A stretch of DNA of 64,000 nucleotides. Source: Halobacillus kuroshimensis DSM 18393 (GTDB lineage: Bacteria > Bacillota > Bacilli > Bacillales > Halobacillaceae). The stretch is from assembly GCF_000425705.1 (NCBI RefSeq), contig NZ_AUDY01000012.1, forward strand, positions 1 through 64,000, in the 5' to 3' direction. Positions 1 to 8,828 of the stretch are shown here, one piece after another; position 1 is the first letter of the stretch; every line of letters starts with the position of its first letter. Made by a program: the position numbers and the translations under genes. Under the pieces are notes generated by a model. The model made no database searches, was not told where the DNA came from, and was given only the letters and a program-made list of their open reading frames with translations.

Positions 1-204
1 CATGTGTTGTTTTTCATGTCAACAACTTTTTTCATTAAGTTGAGAAAGTGTTTGGCTTTCGTTTTTGGCGACAAATACTAATTTATCATGGGAAGCCGTT
101 TGTGTCAACAACTTTTTTCATGATTTGTTTTGGCGTTTTTCAACACCGCGCCGCTCTCTTAAAGCGACAAGTAATAATTTATCACGGATACGAACCTAAC
201 GCAA
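1..204 (-). promoter_or_regulatory. Tandem stable-RNA (rrn-type) promoters
   Basis: Read on the minus strand there are three similar promoter cores. P1 has TTGCGT (199-204) and TAAATT (176-181) with a 17-base spacer; P2 has TTGACA (103-108) and TAAATT (80-85), spacer 17; P3 has TTGACA (18-23) with its -10 just off the window. P2 and P3 share AAAAAAGTTG just before the -35. P1 and P2 share TGATAAATTA followed by a TTGTCGC-type discriminator, and the tRNA-Ser promoter at 20224-20252 has nearly the same -10/discriminator. In B. subtilis an rRNA operon lies just downstream of bofA, so these probably drive an rRNA operon beyond position 1. Confidence 0.75.
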
Positions 205-246
205 TAGTTTTTCGTTATTTTCTCATATTCTTTTTGTTCCACAAAT

Positions 247-275
247 AAAAGCGGCAGGGAACCCGCCGCTTTTAT
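247..275 (-). terminator. Terminator after bofA
   Basis: Inverted repeat AAAAGCGGC / GCCGCTTTT with a 9-base loop, directly after (and touching) the bofA stop codon. It separates bofA from the rrn-type promoters. Confidence 0.7.
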
Positions 276-535
276 AAAACCCAGATATGAATGGCTGTTA
301 ACGATAGTACACCCGGAAGCCCTAAAAGAAGGGACACACCGGCTGTAAATCCATTGATTGGAATATGCAGCCCGAACTGCGCTCCAAACAGATTCACAAA
401 AAACAAAAGAATAACGGCTACAATCAACCGCGTAAGCACAGCCCCCAACCACTTTAACGGCTTCACAGGCATGCCTGTGATTAACAAAAGGGGTACAGCG
501 AGACTCAACAATAGAACGACCAGTATCGGATCCAT
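272..535 (-). CDS. bofA: BofA, inhibitor of pro-sigmaK processing
   Basis: An 87-residue, very hydrophobic protein with two to three membrane segments and the BofA-like C-terminal motif LPGVLSLTAI. In B. subtilis BofA sits in the outer forespore membrane with SpoIVFA and holds the SpoIVFB protease inactive until the forespore signals, so it times sigmaK activation. Position after recR and yaaL and before an rRNA operon matches the B. subtilis order. The ATG follows directly after a six-U run, and its only visible Shine-Dalgarno (GGGGG) lies inside the 3' arm of a 14-bp hairpin (542-593), so translation may be restrained on transcripts that come from recR-yaaL. Confidence 0.93.
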   Translation of the reverse strand: MDPILVVLLLSLAVPLLLITGMPVKPLKWLGAVLTRLIVAVILLFFVNLFGAQFGLHIPINGFTAGVSLLLGLPGVLSLTAIHIWVL

Positions 536-594
536 AAAAAACCCCCTGTCTGATTAACTGCTCTGGAAACAGTATATGAAATCAGACAGGGGGC
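536..594 (-). terminator. Terminator hairpin overlapping bofA ribosome site
   Basis: Perfect 14-bp arms (542-555 and 580-593) followed on the minus strand by six U and then the bofA ATG. It can end the dnaX-ebfC-recR-yaaL transcript and at the same time pairs the GGGGG that would serve as the bofA ribosome site. Confidence 0.8.
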
Positions 595-606
595 TAGTAC
601 AAAGGT

Positions 607-828
607 TCAGGATAATGCGTTGATTCCTCTGTATCTTGCTTCTCTTAATAGATAGAAATACTTCGCTTTGACTAAAGCCAGATCGTTCAAACCTTCTTCA
701 CTCGGTTCAATGCTTTGTTCGATAATGGTGTTTAAGCTTTCCCATTCGTGTTTCATCTTCCTGATACGAACAAGAAGCTCCTGATCCATTTCTCTTTTTA
801 TCTTCTTCTGTTTACCGAACAAATCCAT
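607..828 (-). CDS. yaaL: YaaL, DUF2508 family protein
   Basis: A 73-residue charged, helical protein of the YaaL (DUF2508) family, found next to recR across the Bacillaceae; function unknown. I chose the ATG at 828 because an AAGAAGG ribosome site precedes it; a GTG one codon earlier is possible. It follows recR by nine bases, so it is the last gene of the dnaX-ebfC-recR-yaaL operon before the hairpin ahead of bofA. Confidence 0.85.
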   Translation of the reverse strand: MDLFGKQKKIKREMDQELLVRIRKMKHEWESLNTIIEQSIEPSEEGLNDLALVKAKYFYLLREARYRGINALS

Positions 829-837
829 CACCTTCTT

Positions 838-1434
838 CTATAGTTCTCTCCGACCTTCCAGCGCTTTCGACAACGTTACTTCATCGGCATACTCCAAATC
901 GCCGCCGACTGGAAGTCCGTGGGCGATCCTTGTCATCCGAATCCCTGAAGGTTTAACAAGGCGGGAGATATACATCGCTGTGGCTTCCCCTTCAATATTC
1001 GGATTCGTCGCCAGGATCAGCTCTTCGACCCCTTCATCCTTCAGCCGGTTAATCAGACTCTCGACGTTGATATCCTCAGGTCCAATCCCGTCCATAGGTG
1101 AAATCGCCCCGTGAAGAACATGGTACTTCCCACTGAATTCCTTCATTTTTTCCATGGCGATTACATCCTTAGGATCCTGCACCACACATATCAGTTTTTC
1201 ATCTCTTGATTCATCCTGACAGATGGAACATGGGTCCTGGTCTGTAATATGTCCGCAGATCGAGCAGTGAGTCAGTTCACGCTTAGCGTTGACGAGGGAC
1301 TTGGCAAAGTCCAGCACGTCGTCTTCTTCCATCTCCAGCACGAAAAAAGCCAGGCGGACCGCCGTTTTCGGACCGATCCCTGGCAGCTTTGTAAAACTGT
1401 CAATCAGTTTTGATATTGGTTCCGGGTAATACAT
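838..1434 (-). CDS. recR: Recombination mediator RecR
   Basis: 198 residues, normal family length. Visible parts in order are an N-terminal helix-hairpin-helix ([14 protein letters not shown], about 17-30), a four-cysteine zinc finger (CSICG and CSIC, about 57-72) and a Toprim domain (about 80-175, with [12 protein letters not shown]). RecR works with RecO and RecF to load RecA on SSB-coated single strands at gaps. Ribosome site GGAGGAATT precedes the ATG. It lies 11 bases after ebfC, the usual dnaX-ebfC-recR operon. Confidence 0.98.
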   Translation of the reverse strand: MYYPEPISKLIDSFTKLPGIGPKTAVRLAFFVLEMEEDDVLDFAKSLVNAKRELTHCSICGHITDQDPCSICQDESRDEKLICVVQDPKDVIAMEKMKEFSGKYHVLHGAISPMDGIGPEDINVESLINRLKDEGVEELILATNPNIEGEATAMYISRLVKPSGIRMTRIAHGLPVGGDLEYADEVTLSKALEGRREL

Positions 1435-1445
1435 GAGAATTCCTC

Positions 1446-1763
1446 CTAGAACATTCCTCCAGGCATCCCTTTCGTGAATTGTCCCATAGTATCATTAGTC
1501 TTATCGTCCACTTGCTTGATGACATCATTCGTCGCCGTAATGATAAGGTCCTGCAGCATTTCCACATCATCCGGATCGACTACTTCCTCATCAATGACAA
1601 CATCCGTAATTTCTTTTTTCCCGTTTGCCGTCACTTTAACCATGCCGCCTCCTGCAGAAGCTTCAAAAGTCATCTCATAAAGCTCTTCCTGAGCCTTCAT
1701 CATTTTCTTCTGCATTTTCTGCATTTGTTTCATCATATTGTTCATGTTTCCACCACCACGCAT
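1446..1763 (-). CDS. yaaK: YbaB/EbfC nucleoid-associated protein
   Basis: 105 residues; starts [16 protein letters not shown] like B. subtilis YaaK and continues with a Met/Lys/Gln-rich helix and the conserved core [14 protein letters not shown]. YbaB/EbfC proteins form dimers that bind DNA. Gene placed between dnaX and recR as in most bacteria. The ATG at 1763 has AAGGAGG six to seven bases upstream; the later Met would lose the conserved MRGG start. Confidence 0.95.
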   Translation of the reverse strand: MRGGGNMNNMMKQMQKMQKKMMKAQEELYEMTFEASAGGGMVKVTANGKKEITDVVIDEEVVDPDDVEMLQDLIITATNDVIKQVDDKTNDTMGQFTKGMPGGMF

Positions 1764-1787
1764 GGGGCATTCCTCCTTGTGGGATCG

Positions 1788-3512
1788 TTAGTCCTGGATT
1801 TCAATCAGGTCATCCCCGAAGTGTTTTCGGGCTTCTGAAATATGCGGGTCTTCCTGGGGCTGCTGCGGCGTACTTTCTCCGCTTTCCTCCCCGTCCACTT
1901 CCGGCACTTCATCCGGAGCCTGTTTCTGCTTCCGGACATATTCTTCTCGTAGTTCCTGCCAATTCTGTTCAGGAATCGGAATGATTGTCATCGGCTTTCC
2001 TGCATACTCCGTCAAAAGGGGTTCAATAGTCTTTTGATGCTCCAGAGCCAATGAGCAGTGGATATCATATCGGAAAGCCAGGACGAGCGCCTTCGGTGAT
2101 GCAGCCCGTGGTTTGCTGTTTAACAGTGTCGCATGAGCCGGCGCGTTCTGCTGCTTGAGCGCCTCCATAAAGTCAGCCCAGCGACTCTGGATATTTTTAA
2201 TCTCTTCCTTCGAAGCTTCACTCAGGACCTGCCTGATCCGCTCATATGGAACATTATACCCTTTTCTTCCTGATTTTGCAGGCGCACGTTTTTTAGCAGG
2301 CTGGGCAGAAGCCTGAGGCGCCGTTCCGCTTTCCTTTAAAGCTGTCAGCTGTTTTTCAAGCTCCTGGATTTTCCCGGACAGCTTTTCGACAGCACTGGAA
2401 TCAACCGCCTGGGCTGACGGAGGACCGGCCTGTACTTCGACCATGTTCAGCATGGCGATTTCTATGAAGACTTTTGGACTTGTCGTCCATTTCATTTCCT
2501 GCTGGCAGTGGTTCAATTCACGGATCGCCTGCTGGATCCATCCGGGTGTGAGCTCTGTGGAAAGGGTCCGGAACGAATCATCCGGAATGGCACGTTCCAG
2601 ATTATGTTCAAGGTCCGGAGCACTTTGATACAGCAGAAGATCTCTTAAATAATAGATAAGATCGAAAACAAAACGGCCCGGATCTTTCCCCTGCAGGATA
2701 AGATCATCCACCGCTTCCAGAGCTGACCTGGCATCCTGATCGTCCAAGGCTCTCAAGACAGCGGTAAGCTTCGCCTGCGATACGGACCCCGTCACGGCGA
2801 GGACATCGTCCATCGTCACTTCCTCTTCACTGTAGGAAACGGCCTGGTCCAACAGACTTAAGGCATCACGCATGCCACCTTCTGCCGTAAGAGCAATGAT
2901 TTCCAAAGCCTCATGTGCCACGGCAATCTCTTCCGCCGCTGTGATCTTCACCATCCGGTCGACCATCGACTTTTGGGAAATCCGTTTGAAATCAAACCGC
3001 TGACACCTGGATATGATCGTCAACGGTATTTTGTGTGGTTCAGTTGTCGCCAGAATGAAGATGACGTGCTTTGGAGGTTCCTCCAGTGTTTTCAAAAGGG
3101 CGTTGAACGCACCCATGGAAAGCATGTGAACCTCATCAATGATGTAGACCTTGTACGGGACCGCACTCGGGGCATATTTGACTTTGTCCCTGATTTCACG
3201 TATCTGTTCCACCCCGTTGTTGGAGGCGGCGTCAATCTCTATGACATCAGAGATGGAGCCATCCTGGATGCCAAGACAGGCATCGCATTCATTACACGGC
3301 TCTTTCACAGGGGAGCGTTCGCAGTTGACGGCCTTTGCGAAAATTTTGGCCGCACTCGTTTTTCCCGTCCCCCTGGGTCCGGAAAATAAATACGCGTGTG
3401 AAAATTTTTCCTGTACGATTGCATTCTGCAGTGTCCGCGTAATGTGCGATTGCCCAACGACACCTTCAAAATCCCGGGGACGCCATACACGATATAAAGC
3501 CTGGTAGCTCAT
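1788..3512 (-). CDS. dnaX: DNA polymerase III gamma/tau subunit
   Basis: 574 residues from the ATG at 3512 (MSYQALYRVWRP, the family's usual N-terminus; GGGAGAA nine bases upstream). An in-frame reading extends to 3590 but lacks a ribosome site. Walker A GPRGTGKT, a four-cysteine zinc module (CERSPVKEPCNECDAC), Walker B IIDEVHML and sensor residues mark the clamp-loader ATPase; the C-terminal third is the lower-complexity tau region. It loads the beta clamp made by dnaN in this window. A run of six A near 2290 on the coding strand is not a convincing frameshift signal, so only a tau-length product is expected. Confidence 0.98.
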   Translation of the reverse strand: MSYQALYRVWRPRDFEGVVGQSHITRTLQNAIVQEKFSHAYLFSGPRGTGKTSAAKIFAKAVNCERSPVKEPCNECDACLGIQDGSISDVIEIDAASNNGVEQIREIRDKVKYAPSAVPYKVYIIDEVHMLSMGAFNALLKTLEEPPKHVIFILATTEPHKIPLTIISRCQRFDFKRISQKSMVDRMVKITAAEEIAVAHEALEIIALTAEGGMRDALSLLDQAVSYSEEEVTMDDVLAVTGSVSQAKLTAVLRALDDQDARSALEAVDDLILQGKDPGRFVFDLIYYLRDLLLYQSAPDLEHNLERAIPDDSFRTLSTELTPGWIQQAIRELNHCQQEMKWTTSPKVFIEIAMLNMVEVQAGPPSAQAVDSSAVEKLSGKIQELEKQLTALKESGTAPQASAQPAKKRAPAKSGRKGYNVPYERIRQVLSEASKEEIKNIQSRWADFMEALKQQNAPAHATLLNSKPRAASPKALVLAFRYDIHCSLALEHQKTIEPLLTEYAGKPMTIIPIPEQNWQELREEYVRKQKQAPDEVPEVDGEESGESTPQQPQEDPHISEARKHFGDDLIEIQD

Positions 3513-3624
3513 AAAACCGTTCTCCCTTTTTAGTTTCATCCCCATTATACCTGATAGACATTCCTGCTGTGAACCATTACCGGCAGACAAGAAGACAGTC
3601 AGGGGGATCGTCTATAAATGATAG

Positions 3625-3661
3625 AAAAAAGGAGCCGTTATGAACGTATCATAACGGCTCC
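3625..3661 (-). terminator. Terminator of SRP RNA gene
   Basis: Inverted repeat GGAGCCGTTATGA / TCATAACGGCTCC (3631-3661) followed on the minus strand by six U. It lies just beyond the 3' end of the SRP RNA. Confidence 0.9.
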
Positions 3662-3697
3662 CCTTATATGTGAATCATGTGTGTACGACTTATGTAA

Positions 3698-3966
3698 TGC
3701 CGTGCACCCACCTTCGATGGCAGAGCCCTAAGCGTTACTTATGGTTGTGGCTCGACCCAGGCACTCCCGCGGCACACGGGAGGGTCAGCTTACTGCTGCT
3801 TCCTTCCGGACCTGACAGGGTTCACTGGTTCCCGTTGCGCAGGACCTGAGTGTCAACACCACTCACATAAGGCAGACCTTAAAGCTGTGCCACCTCGGGT
3901 GGGAATTCGGCCTCGCTATAGCGGATTGCGAGTACAGGGCACCGCTACCTCCCCGCTTAGCACGGC
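3698..3966 (-). ncRNA. ffs: Signal recognition particle RNA (scRNA, large form)
   Basis: About 269 bases, close to the 271 of B. subtilis scRNA. The minus strand begins GCCGTGCTAAGCGGGGAGGT and ends with the pairing partner GTGCACGGC. It has the conserved domain IV tetraloop region CAGGTCCGGAAGGAAGCAG and the Alu-domain pieces. It binds Ffh to deliver nascent membrane and secreted proteins. Same position between tadA and dnaX as in B. subtilis. Promoter and terminator are both visible. Confidence 0.97.
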
Positions 3967-3973
3967 ATAAACA

Positions 3974-4002
3974 AGTATAGCGATTTTCAGCAAAAAATGC
4001 AA
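3974..4002 (-). promoter_or_regulatory. Promoter of SRP RNA gene
   Basis: On the minus strand TTGCAT (3997-4002), 17 bases, TATACT (3974-3979), with the RNA starting eight bases later. The -35 is weak and the -10 good. Confidence 0.6.
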
Positions 4003-4015
4003 TGATTTCATGCTG

Positions 4016-4513
<498 letters not shown>

Positions 4514-4571
4514 CTATAGAAAGACTAATATAAAAAGTCCTGTTCCTCGAACCCAGAAAGGGATTTTAAGA

Positions 4572-4599
4572 ATAAATCCGTTTTTTTGTTTCATACATT
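4572..4599 (+). promoter_or_regulatory. Candidate sigmaE promoter of yaaH
   Basis: ATA (4572-4574), 17 bases, then CATACATT (4592-4599) fits the sigmaE pattern ATA-N16-18-CATAnAnT. B. subtilis yaaH is a sigmaE mother-cell gene. Confidence 0.55.
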
Positions 4600-4628
4600 G
4601 GTAAAGGATGAGAAAGGATGTGAGACAT

Positions 4629-5918
4629 GTGCAGATTCATATTGTTCAAGAGGGAGACTCTGTGTATTCGATCGCCCGTCTTTATGATAGTACGCCAAAC
4701 GATATCATCGAAGCAAACGAATTAGAGACGCCGGGTAAACTTGTCATCGGTCAGGCTCTTGTGGTTCCTATCGTCGGACAATACTATTTTGTTCAGCCGG
4801 GAGACCGTTTAAATACCATTGCTGAACAATTCAATACGACGGCGGATCGTCTGGCAGCCGTCAATGGACTGAATACGGACAGCACTCTCGCTGTCGGGCT
4901 GCGGCTTTATATTCCAGACCAGCCCCCAACACCAATTACGAGCAATGCTTACATTGAACCCTATGGAGGGACCGTCTCCGACACACTGCGGCAGTCAGCA
5001 GAGAGCCGGGCCGTGAACTTGACCTATCTGGCCCCCTTCAGCTATGAAATCCAGGAGGACGGCACATTAAAAGCACCCCCGCTCGACAATTTCAAGGAGA
5101 TTGCCAGGAAAAACGATGCGGTCCTCATGATGGTCGTCACCAACCTTGCTGATGACGGGTTCAGTGCAGAACTGGGCAGAAAAATTCTCAGCGACGAGGC
5201 CCTCCAAGACAAACTGCTCGATGAAATCATTCAAATTACGAAACAGGTAGGATTCAAGGATGTCCATTTTGATATGGAATTCCTTCCACCGGATATGAAA
5301 GAATCCTATAATCAATTTCTTCGAAAAGCAAAACAGCGTCTTTCCAAGGAAGGACTGCTCATTTCGACAGCGCTCGCGCCCAAAACGAGTGCCGACCAGA
5401 AAGGGGCCTGGTATGAAGCCCACGATTATCAAGCCCACGGCGAAATCGTAGACTTCGTCGTCCTGATGACCTACGAGTGGGGATACAGCGGCGGTCCGCC
5501 ACGGGCCGTGTCTCCGATCGGTCCTGTCACAGATGTTGTAAATTATGCATTGTCAGAAATGCCGGCTCAGAAAATTCTGCTTGGTCAGAACCTCTATGGA
5601 TATGACTGGACCCTGCCGTACGAACCGGGGGGAGAATTCGCCAAAGCCCTCAGTCCGCAGCAGGCTATTCAGACAGCCCGGAAAAATAATGTGGCGATTT
5701 CCTACGACCAGAAGGAGCAGGCCCCCTATTTCACGTATACGGATGGAGAGGGGAAAAAGCATGAGGTGTGGTTCGAAGACGCCAGATCCATACAAAAGAA
5801 ATTCGATCTGATTAAGGAAAAGAACCTGCTTGGAATCAGCTACTGGAAGCTCGGACTATCCTTCCCCCAGAACTGGGTCCTTCTCAGCAATCAATTCAGC
5901 GTAAAAAAGAATCCATAA
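4629..5918 (+). CDS. yaaH: Spore cortex-lytic N-acetylglucosaminidase YaaH/SleL
   Basis: 429 residues: two LysM domains (about 2-45 and 50-95, each with IVQEGDS or FVQPGDR) followed by a GH18 catalytic domain (about 110-425). The catalytic motif is VHFDMEF, whose Glu is the acid/base residue. SleL/YaaH enzymes bind cortex peptidoglycan and act on cortex fragments during germination. A GTG at 4629 places LysM right at the N-terminus with AAAGG upstream; an ATG at 4608 would add seven residues. Monocistronic, with a sigmaE-like promoter before it and a terminator shared with the convergent DUF3891 gene. Confidence 0.92.
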   Translation: MQIHIVQEGDSVYSIARLYDSTPNDIIEANELETPGKLVIGQALVVPIVGQYYFVQPGDRLNTIAEQFNTTADRLAAVNGLNTDSTLAVGLRLYIPDQPPTPITSNAYIEPYGGTVSDTLRQSAESRAVNLTYLAPFSYEIQEDGTLKAPPLDNFKEIARKNDAVLMMVVTNLADDGFSAELGRKILSDEALQDKLLDEIIQITKQVGFKDVHFDMEFLPPDMKESYNQFLRKAKQRLSKEGLLISTALAPKTSADQKGAWYEAHDYQAHGEIVDFVVLMTYEWGYSGGPPRAVSPIGPVTDVVNYALSEMPAQKILLGQNLYGYDWTLPYEPGGEFAKALSPQQAIQTARKNNVAISYDQKEQAPYFTYTDGEGKKHEVWFEDARSIQKKFDLIKEKNLLGISYWKLGLSFPQNWVLLSNQFSVKKNP

Positions 5919-5919
5919 A

Positions 5920-5950
5920 AGAAGCCGCTTCTCATCAGAGAGGCGGCTTT
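5920..5950. terminator. Bidirectional terminator
   Basis: AAGCCGC / GCGGCTT stem with flanking A and T runs on both strands, between yaaH (plus) and the convergent gene, whose last codons run into it. Confidence 0.75.
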
Positions 5951-6717
5951 TCTTCTTTTCCAACAAAGGTGACCGTGACCGGATCAATATCAGCCTCACG
6001 GAAAGCCTCGGTCAATCCACGGCGCTGGATGTCCTCTTTAGACACTCTCCGGTAAGGAATCTGCACATGGAAGGACTGTTCAAATGGAAACGGATCGAGG
6101 ACGACCTGACGTGCGCTGTCCCACTGAGGATATATCCCCTCCGGCGCAAAATCGAACGCCTGCCTGAACCCGTCCTTAAACCACGGGATTTCCTCTTCCT
6201 TCGGTGTTCCCGGTTCCTGCATGCACACATACAAAGAAAGATCATCACAGAACTGAAGGCGTTTGAAGTGAAGATGATAGACGTCGTATGGAATGTCCAT
6301 TTCCATCCATTCATACAAATCCTTCCGCCGCTTCTCCTCCTGCTTCAGGAATTCAACAATCAACGGTTCATGGCTGTCCTCCTGAAAGAAGGAGGCGTAA
6401 TGCATGCTGCACAGCATCCCTGCATAAAAGGACTGGGAAGCCACCTCTCCAATTCCGCGCTCATAGGCCTGAAGTTTTTCCTGGAGTGGATAATCGACAA
6501 ACGTATACGGACGGTTCTTTTCTTCGTTCCATAAAGGCTTCTCATCCAAAGGAATCCAGGCCCGGTCATGCTGGCGGATGGCCCAGTCCGCTTCTTCCCG
6601 AAGCTTCGAGCGCAGCAGAAAATGATTTTTCCAATGATCAACGAGGTTTCCCGAAATGCCGGCATGTTCGTGCTGGGGTATCATGATGAAGTGGTCCGTC
6701 TTCTCAATAACAATCAT
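5935..6717 (-). CDS. DUF3891 family protein
   Basis: 260 residues from the ATG at 6717 (GGAGGATC upstream). Opens MIVIEKTDHFIMIPQHEHA and continues H-W, then a long helical body with several His and acidic residues (QHDRAW, ERGIGEVASQSFYAGMLCSMHY). I recognise the DUF3891 pattern, common in Bacillaceae and without an assigned role; the His/Asp pattern suggests an HD-phosphohydrolase-like helical fold, which is inference. Stands alone between yaaH and a DJ-1 type gene, on the opposite strand to yaaH. No signal peptide or membrane segment. Confidence 0.75.
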   Translation of the reverse strand: MIVIEKTDHFIMIPQHEHAGISGNLVDHWKNHFLLRSKLREEADWAIRQHDRAWIPLDEKPLWNEEKNRPYTFVDYPLQEKLQAYERGIGEVASQSFYAGMLCSMHYASFFQEDSHEPLIVEFLKQEEKRRKDLYEWMEMDIPYDVYHLHFKRLQFCDDLSLYVCMQEPGTPKEEEIPWFKDGFRQAFDFAPEGIYPQWDSARQVVLDPFPFEQSFHVQIPYRRVSKEDIQRRGLTEAFREADIDPVTVTFVGKEEKPPL

Positions 6718-6815
6718 AAACGATCCTCCTAGTTCTTCATCCATTATGTAGGCAGACTTGTCCTTCCATTATATAGGATCATACGACCACTCACCACCGC
6801 TGGATCCAATGGATA

Positions 6816-6849
6816 GAAAAAGAGCCGTGGGGGAAATCCCCCGCGGCCC
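6816..6849 (-). terminator. Terminator after DJ-1/PfpI gene
   Basis: Inverted repeat GCCGTGGGGG / CCCCCGCGGC with an AAAT loop, followed by five U on the minus strand. Confidence 0.8.
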
Positions 6850-6863
6850 CATGGTGACGCAGA

Positions 6864-7376
6864 TTATTTAAGAAGTTTCAATGCTTCGCGGTTGAAGGCA
6901 GGAATGTCATCCGGCTGTCGGCTGGTCACCAGCTGATCCTGACAAACGACGACTTCCTGGTCCTTATAATCCACGCCGGCATACTCCATATCGACAGCAA
7001 TCGATTTGAACCCTGTAGCTGTACGGCCTTCCAGTGTTTTGGCTGTAATCAACAGCTGAGGTCCGTGGCAGATCGCGAAGACAGGCTTCTTCTCATCCAT
7101 AAAATGTTTAGCGAAGGAAACGAACTTCTCATCTCCACGGAGAATATCCGGGGAAAATCCGCCCGGGATGAACAAGGCATCGAAGTCTTCCGGTTTTACA
7201 TCATCGATGGACGTATCGATTTTGACCGAGGCTTCTCCCTGCTTGCCTTCCACTTCTTTTCCGGCTTCCCATTCGATTGTTGTCACTTCATGACCTTCCT
7301 TGGAAAAGGCATCCGCCGGCTGTGTATATTCGACATCTTCAAAATGGGACGTTACGAGACATGCAATCTTACTCAT
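6864..7376 (-). CDS. DJ-1/PfpI family stress protein (YfkM-like)
   Basis: 170 residues, full length. Shows the nucleophile elbow FAICHGPQLL (Cys about 104) and the upstream PGGFSPDILR loop of the PfpI branch. Members act as glyoxalases or deglycases, or as stress proteins of uncertain substrate; B. subtilis YfkM is a general stress protein. Single gene with its own terminator and unrelated neighbours. The exact activity cannot be told from sequence. Confidence 0.88.
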   Translation of the reverse strand: MSKIACLVTSHFEDVEYTQPADAFSKEGHEVTTIEWEAGKEVEGKQGEASVKIDTSIDDVKPEDFDALFIPGGFSPDILRGDEKFVSFAKHFMDEKKPVFAICHGPQLLITAKTLEGRTATGFKSIAVDMEYAGVDYKDQEVVVCQDQLVTSRQPDDIPAFNREALKLLK

Positions 7377-7469
7377 GAAAACTCAACTCCTTGAAAGATT
7401 TGTCAATTATTTTTTCCATAGATTGTCTTCCCGTTTGGCAGGCTTTTAAACACCGGTAACAGATTCAGG

Positions 7470-8789
7470 TTACTTCGGATGCTTCATGGAGAAGGTCTGG
7501 AATGTGGTATCCTTTTGATTTTTATACACTTCCCTGCCGGCAATGGTGTTGATGATATGAACATTGCGGTGAACGGAAAGGCCAAGGTTCGTTGCCCCTG
7601 CCCCGTGCGAATGCACCAGGTTCGTCAAGGTGAAGAAGTGATGGTCCCGGCCGTCCTTGAATTCCAGCTGGTAGTCACGGGACACCTTATACATCTGATC
7701 GGCCTCCCATTCAACCTCATCCTTATAGCGGTCCATAAACCATGACGGAAGATGAGGCTTGTAGCCCGTGGCAAACACCACTTTGTCGGCATGATACGTG
7801 TAGTCATACTCCTCCTGCCATTGGCGGCACTGAAGATCATATCCTCCCTTTTCTGACGCTTCAATACCTTTGATCTCTGTCATCGGCTGGATAAGGACAC
7901 GGCTGTCTTCCATCGCTGTCGTCCGGTGGTACAGTTTTGTATAGAGTCGTGTGAGCGTGTCCGGAGCAATCCCTTTTCGGAGCGGGTCAAGCGTACTCAA
8001 CGCTTCTTTCCGCTGGTCAAAGCTCAGACTATGAAAATAATCCACATAATCAGGAGTGAACATCTCCTGGGCAAATTTCGCCGTATCAAGCTGGAACAAT
8101 CCGCCCGATCTCGTCAAAAGCGTCACTTTCATATCACTGCGCTCCTGATCCTCCAATAGATCGAGGAAAACTTCAAGCGCACTTTGACCGGAACCGATGA
8201 CCGCTACATGACGAGATTTCAGCAGCTGATCCTTTTGGAAAAGGTAACGGCTCGTATGAAGCACATCTTCATTCGGCAGGCGGTCCATTCCATCCAGGAC
8301 GATCGGTTCGTTCCCAGTCCCCATCACGACGTGCCTGGACCGGTAATGCTTTCTTTCGCCGGTCGTCGTCTCTTCGACAATCACTTCATAGTGCGGCGTC
8401 TTTTCTTCGTTATGATCGATCACATCTATGACCGTATGGCCGAAATGCAGGCCATCCACCTGTTTGGCCACCCACTGCATATAATGATTGAACTCCTGTC
8501 TTGGTATTTCAAAATGGCGGTGGAAGAAAAACGGAAACATACGATTGTGTTCGTGCAGGTAATTGATAAATGTATAAGGACTCTTCGGATCAGCAAATGT
8601 GACAAGGTCGGCCAAAAACGGAACTTGAAGATCCATTTTTTCTATGAGCATGCCGGGATGCCAGTTGAACTCGATCGCCTGTTCAAAAAACAAACCGTCC
8701 ACTTCGTCCGTCTGGTCGGCAAGTGCGGCAAGTCCAAGGTTGAAAGGCCCGATGCCGATACCGATGATGTCTTTGATTTCTTTAGCCAT
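7470..8789 (-). CDS. Lysine/ornithine N-monooxygenase (siderophore type)
   Basis: 439 residues of the IucD/SidA/PvdA flavoprotein family. FAD motif GIGIGPFNLGLA (about 11-22), the IucD-type segment near MDLQVPFLADLVTFADPKSPYTF, an NADPH motif VIGSGQSALE (about 200), and the C-terminal ATGYKPHLP and NLGLSVHR. Such enzymes hydroxylate the side-chain amine of lysine or ornithine for hydroxamate siderophores. The ATG at 8789 has GAGGAA eight bases upstream. No siderophore synthetase, acetyltransferase or exporter lies beside it; the nearest upstream gene is a nucleobase permease 39 bases away, possibly co-transcribed. Confidence 0.9.
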   Translation of the reverse strand: MAKEIKDIIGIGIGPFNLGLAALADQTDEVDGLFFEQAIEFNWHPGMLIEKMDLQVPFLADLVTFADPKSPYTFINYLHEHNRMFPFFFHRHFEIPRQEFNHYMQWVAKQVDGLHFGHTVIDVIDHNEEKTPHYEVIVEETTTGERKHYRSRHVVMGTGNEPIVLDGMDRLPNEDVLHTSRYLFQKDQLLKSRHVAVIGSGQSALEVFLDLLEDQERSDMKVTLLTRSGGLFQLDTAKFAQEMFTPDYVDYFHSLSFDQRKEALSTLDPLRKGIAPDTLTRLYTKLYHRTTAMEDSRVLIQPMTEIKGIEASEKGGYDLQCRQWQEEYDYTYHADKVVFATGYKPHLPSWFMDRYKDEVEWEADQMYKVSRDYQLEFKDGRDHHFFTLTNLVHSHGAGATNLGLSVHRNVHIINTIAGREVYKNQKDTTFQTFSMKHPK

Positions 8790-8828
8790 AAAATACACTT
8801 CCTCTATCCATCCCGTACGCCGGGATAA

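Noticed and set aside
2285-2305. Possible programmed frameshift in dnaX (six A in a row)
   Set aside because: No full A-AAA-AAG type slippery heptamer, no stop soon in the -1 frame and no strong stimulator hairpin seen; B. subtilis makes only tau.
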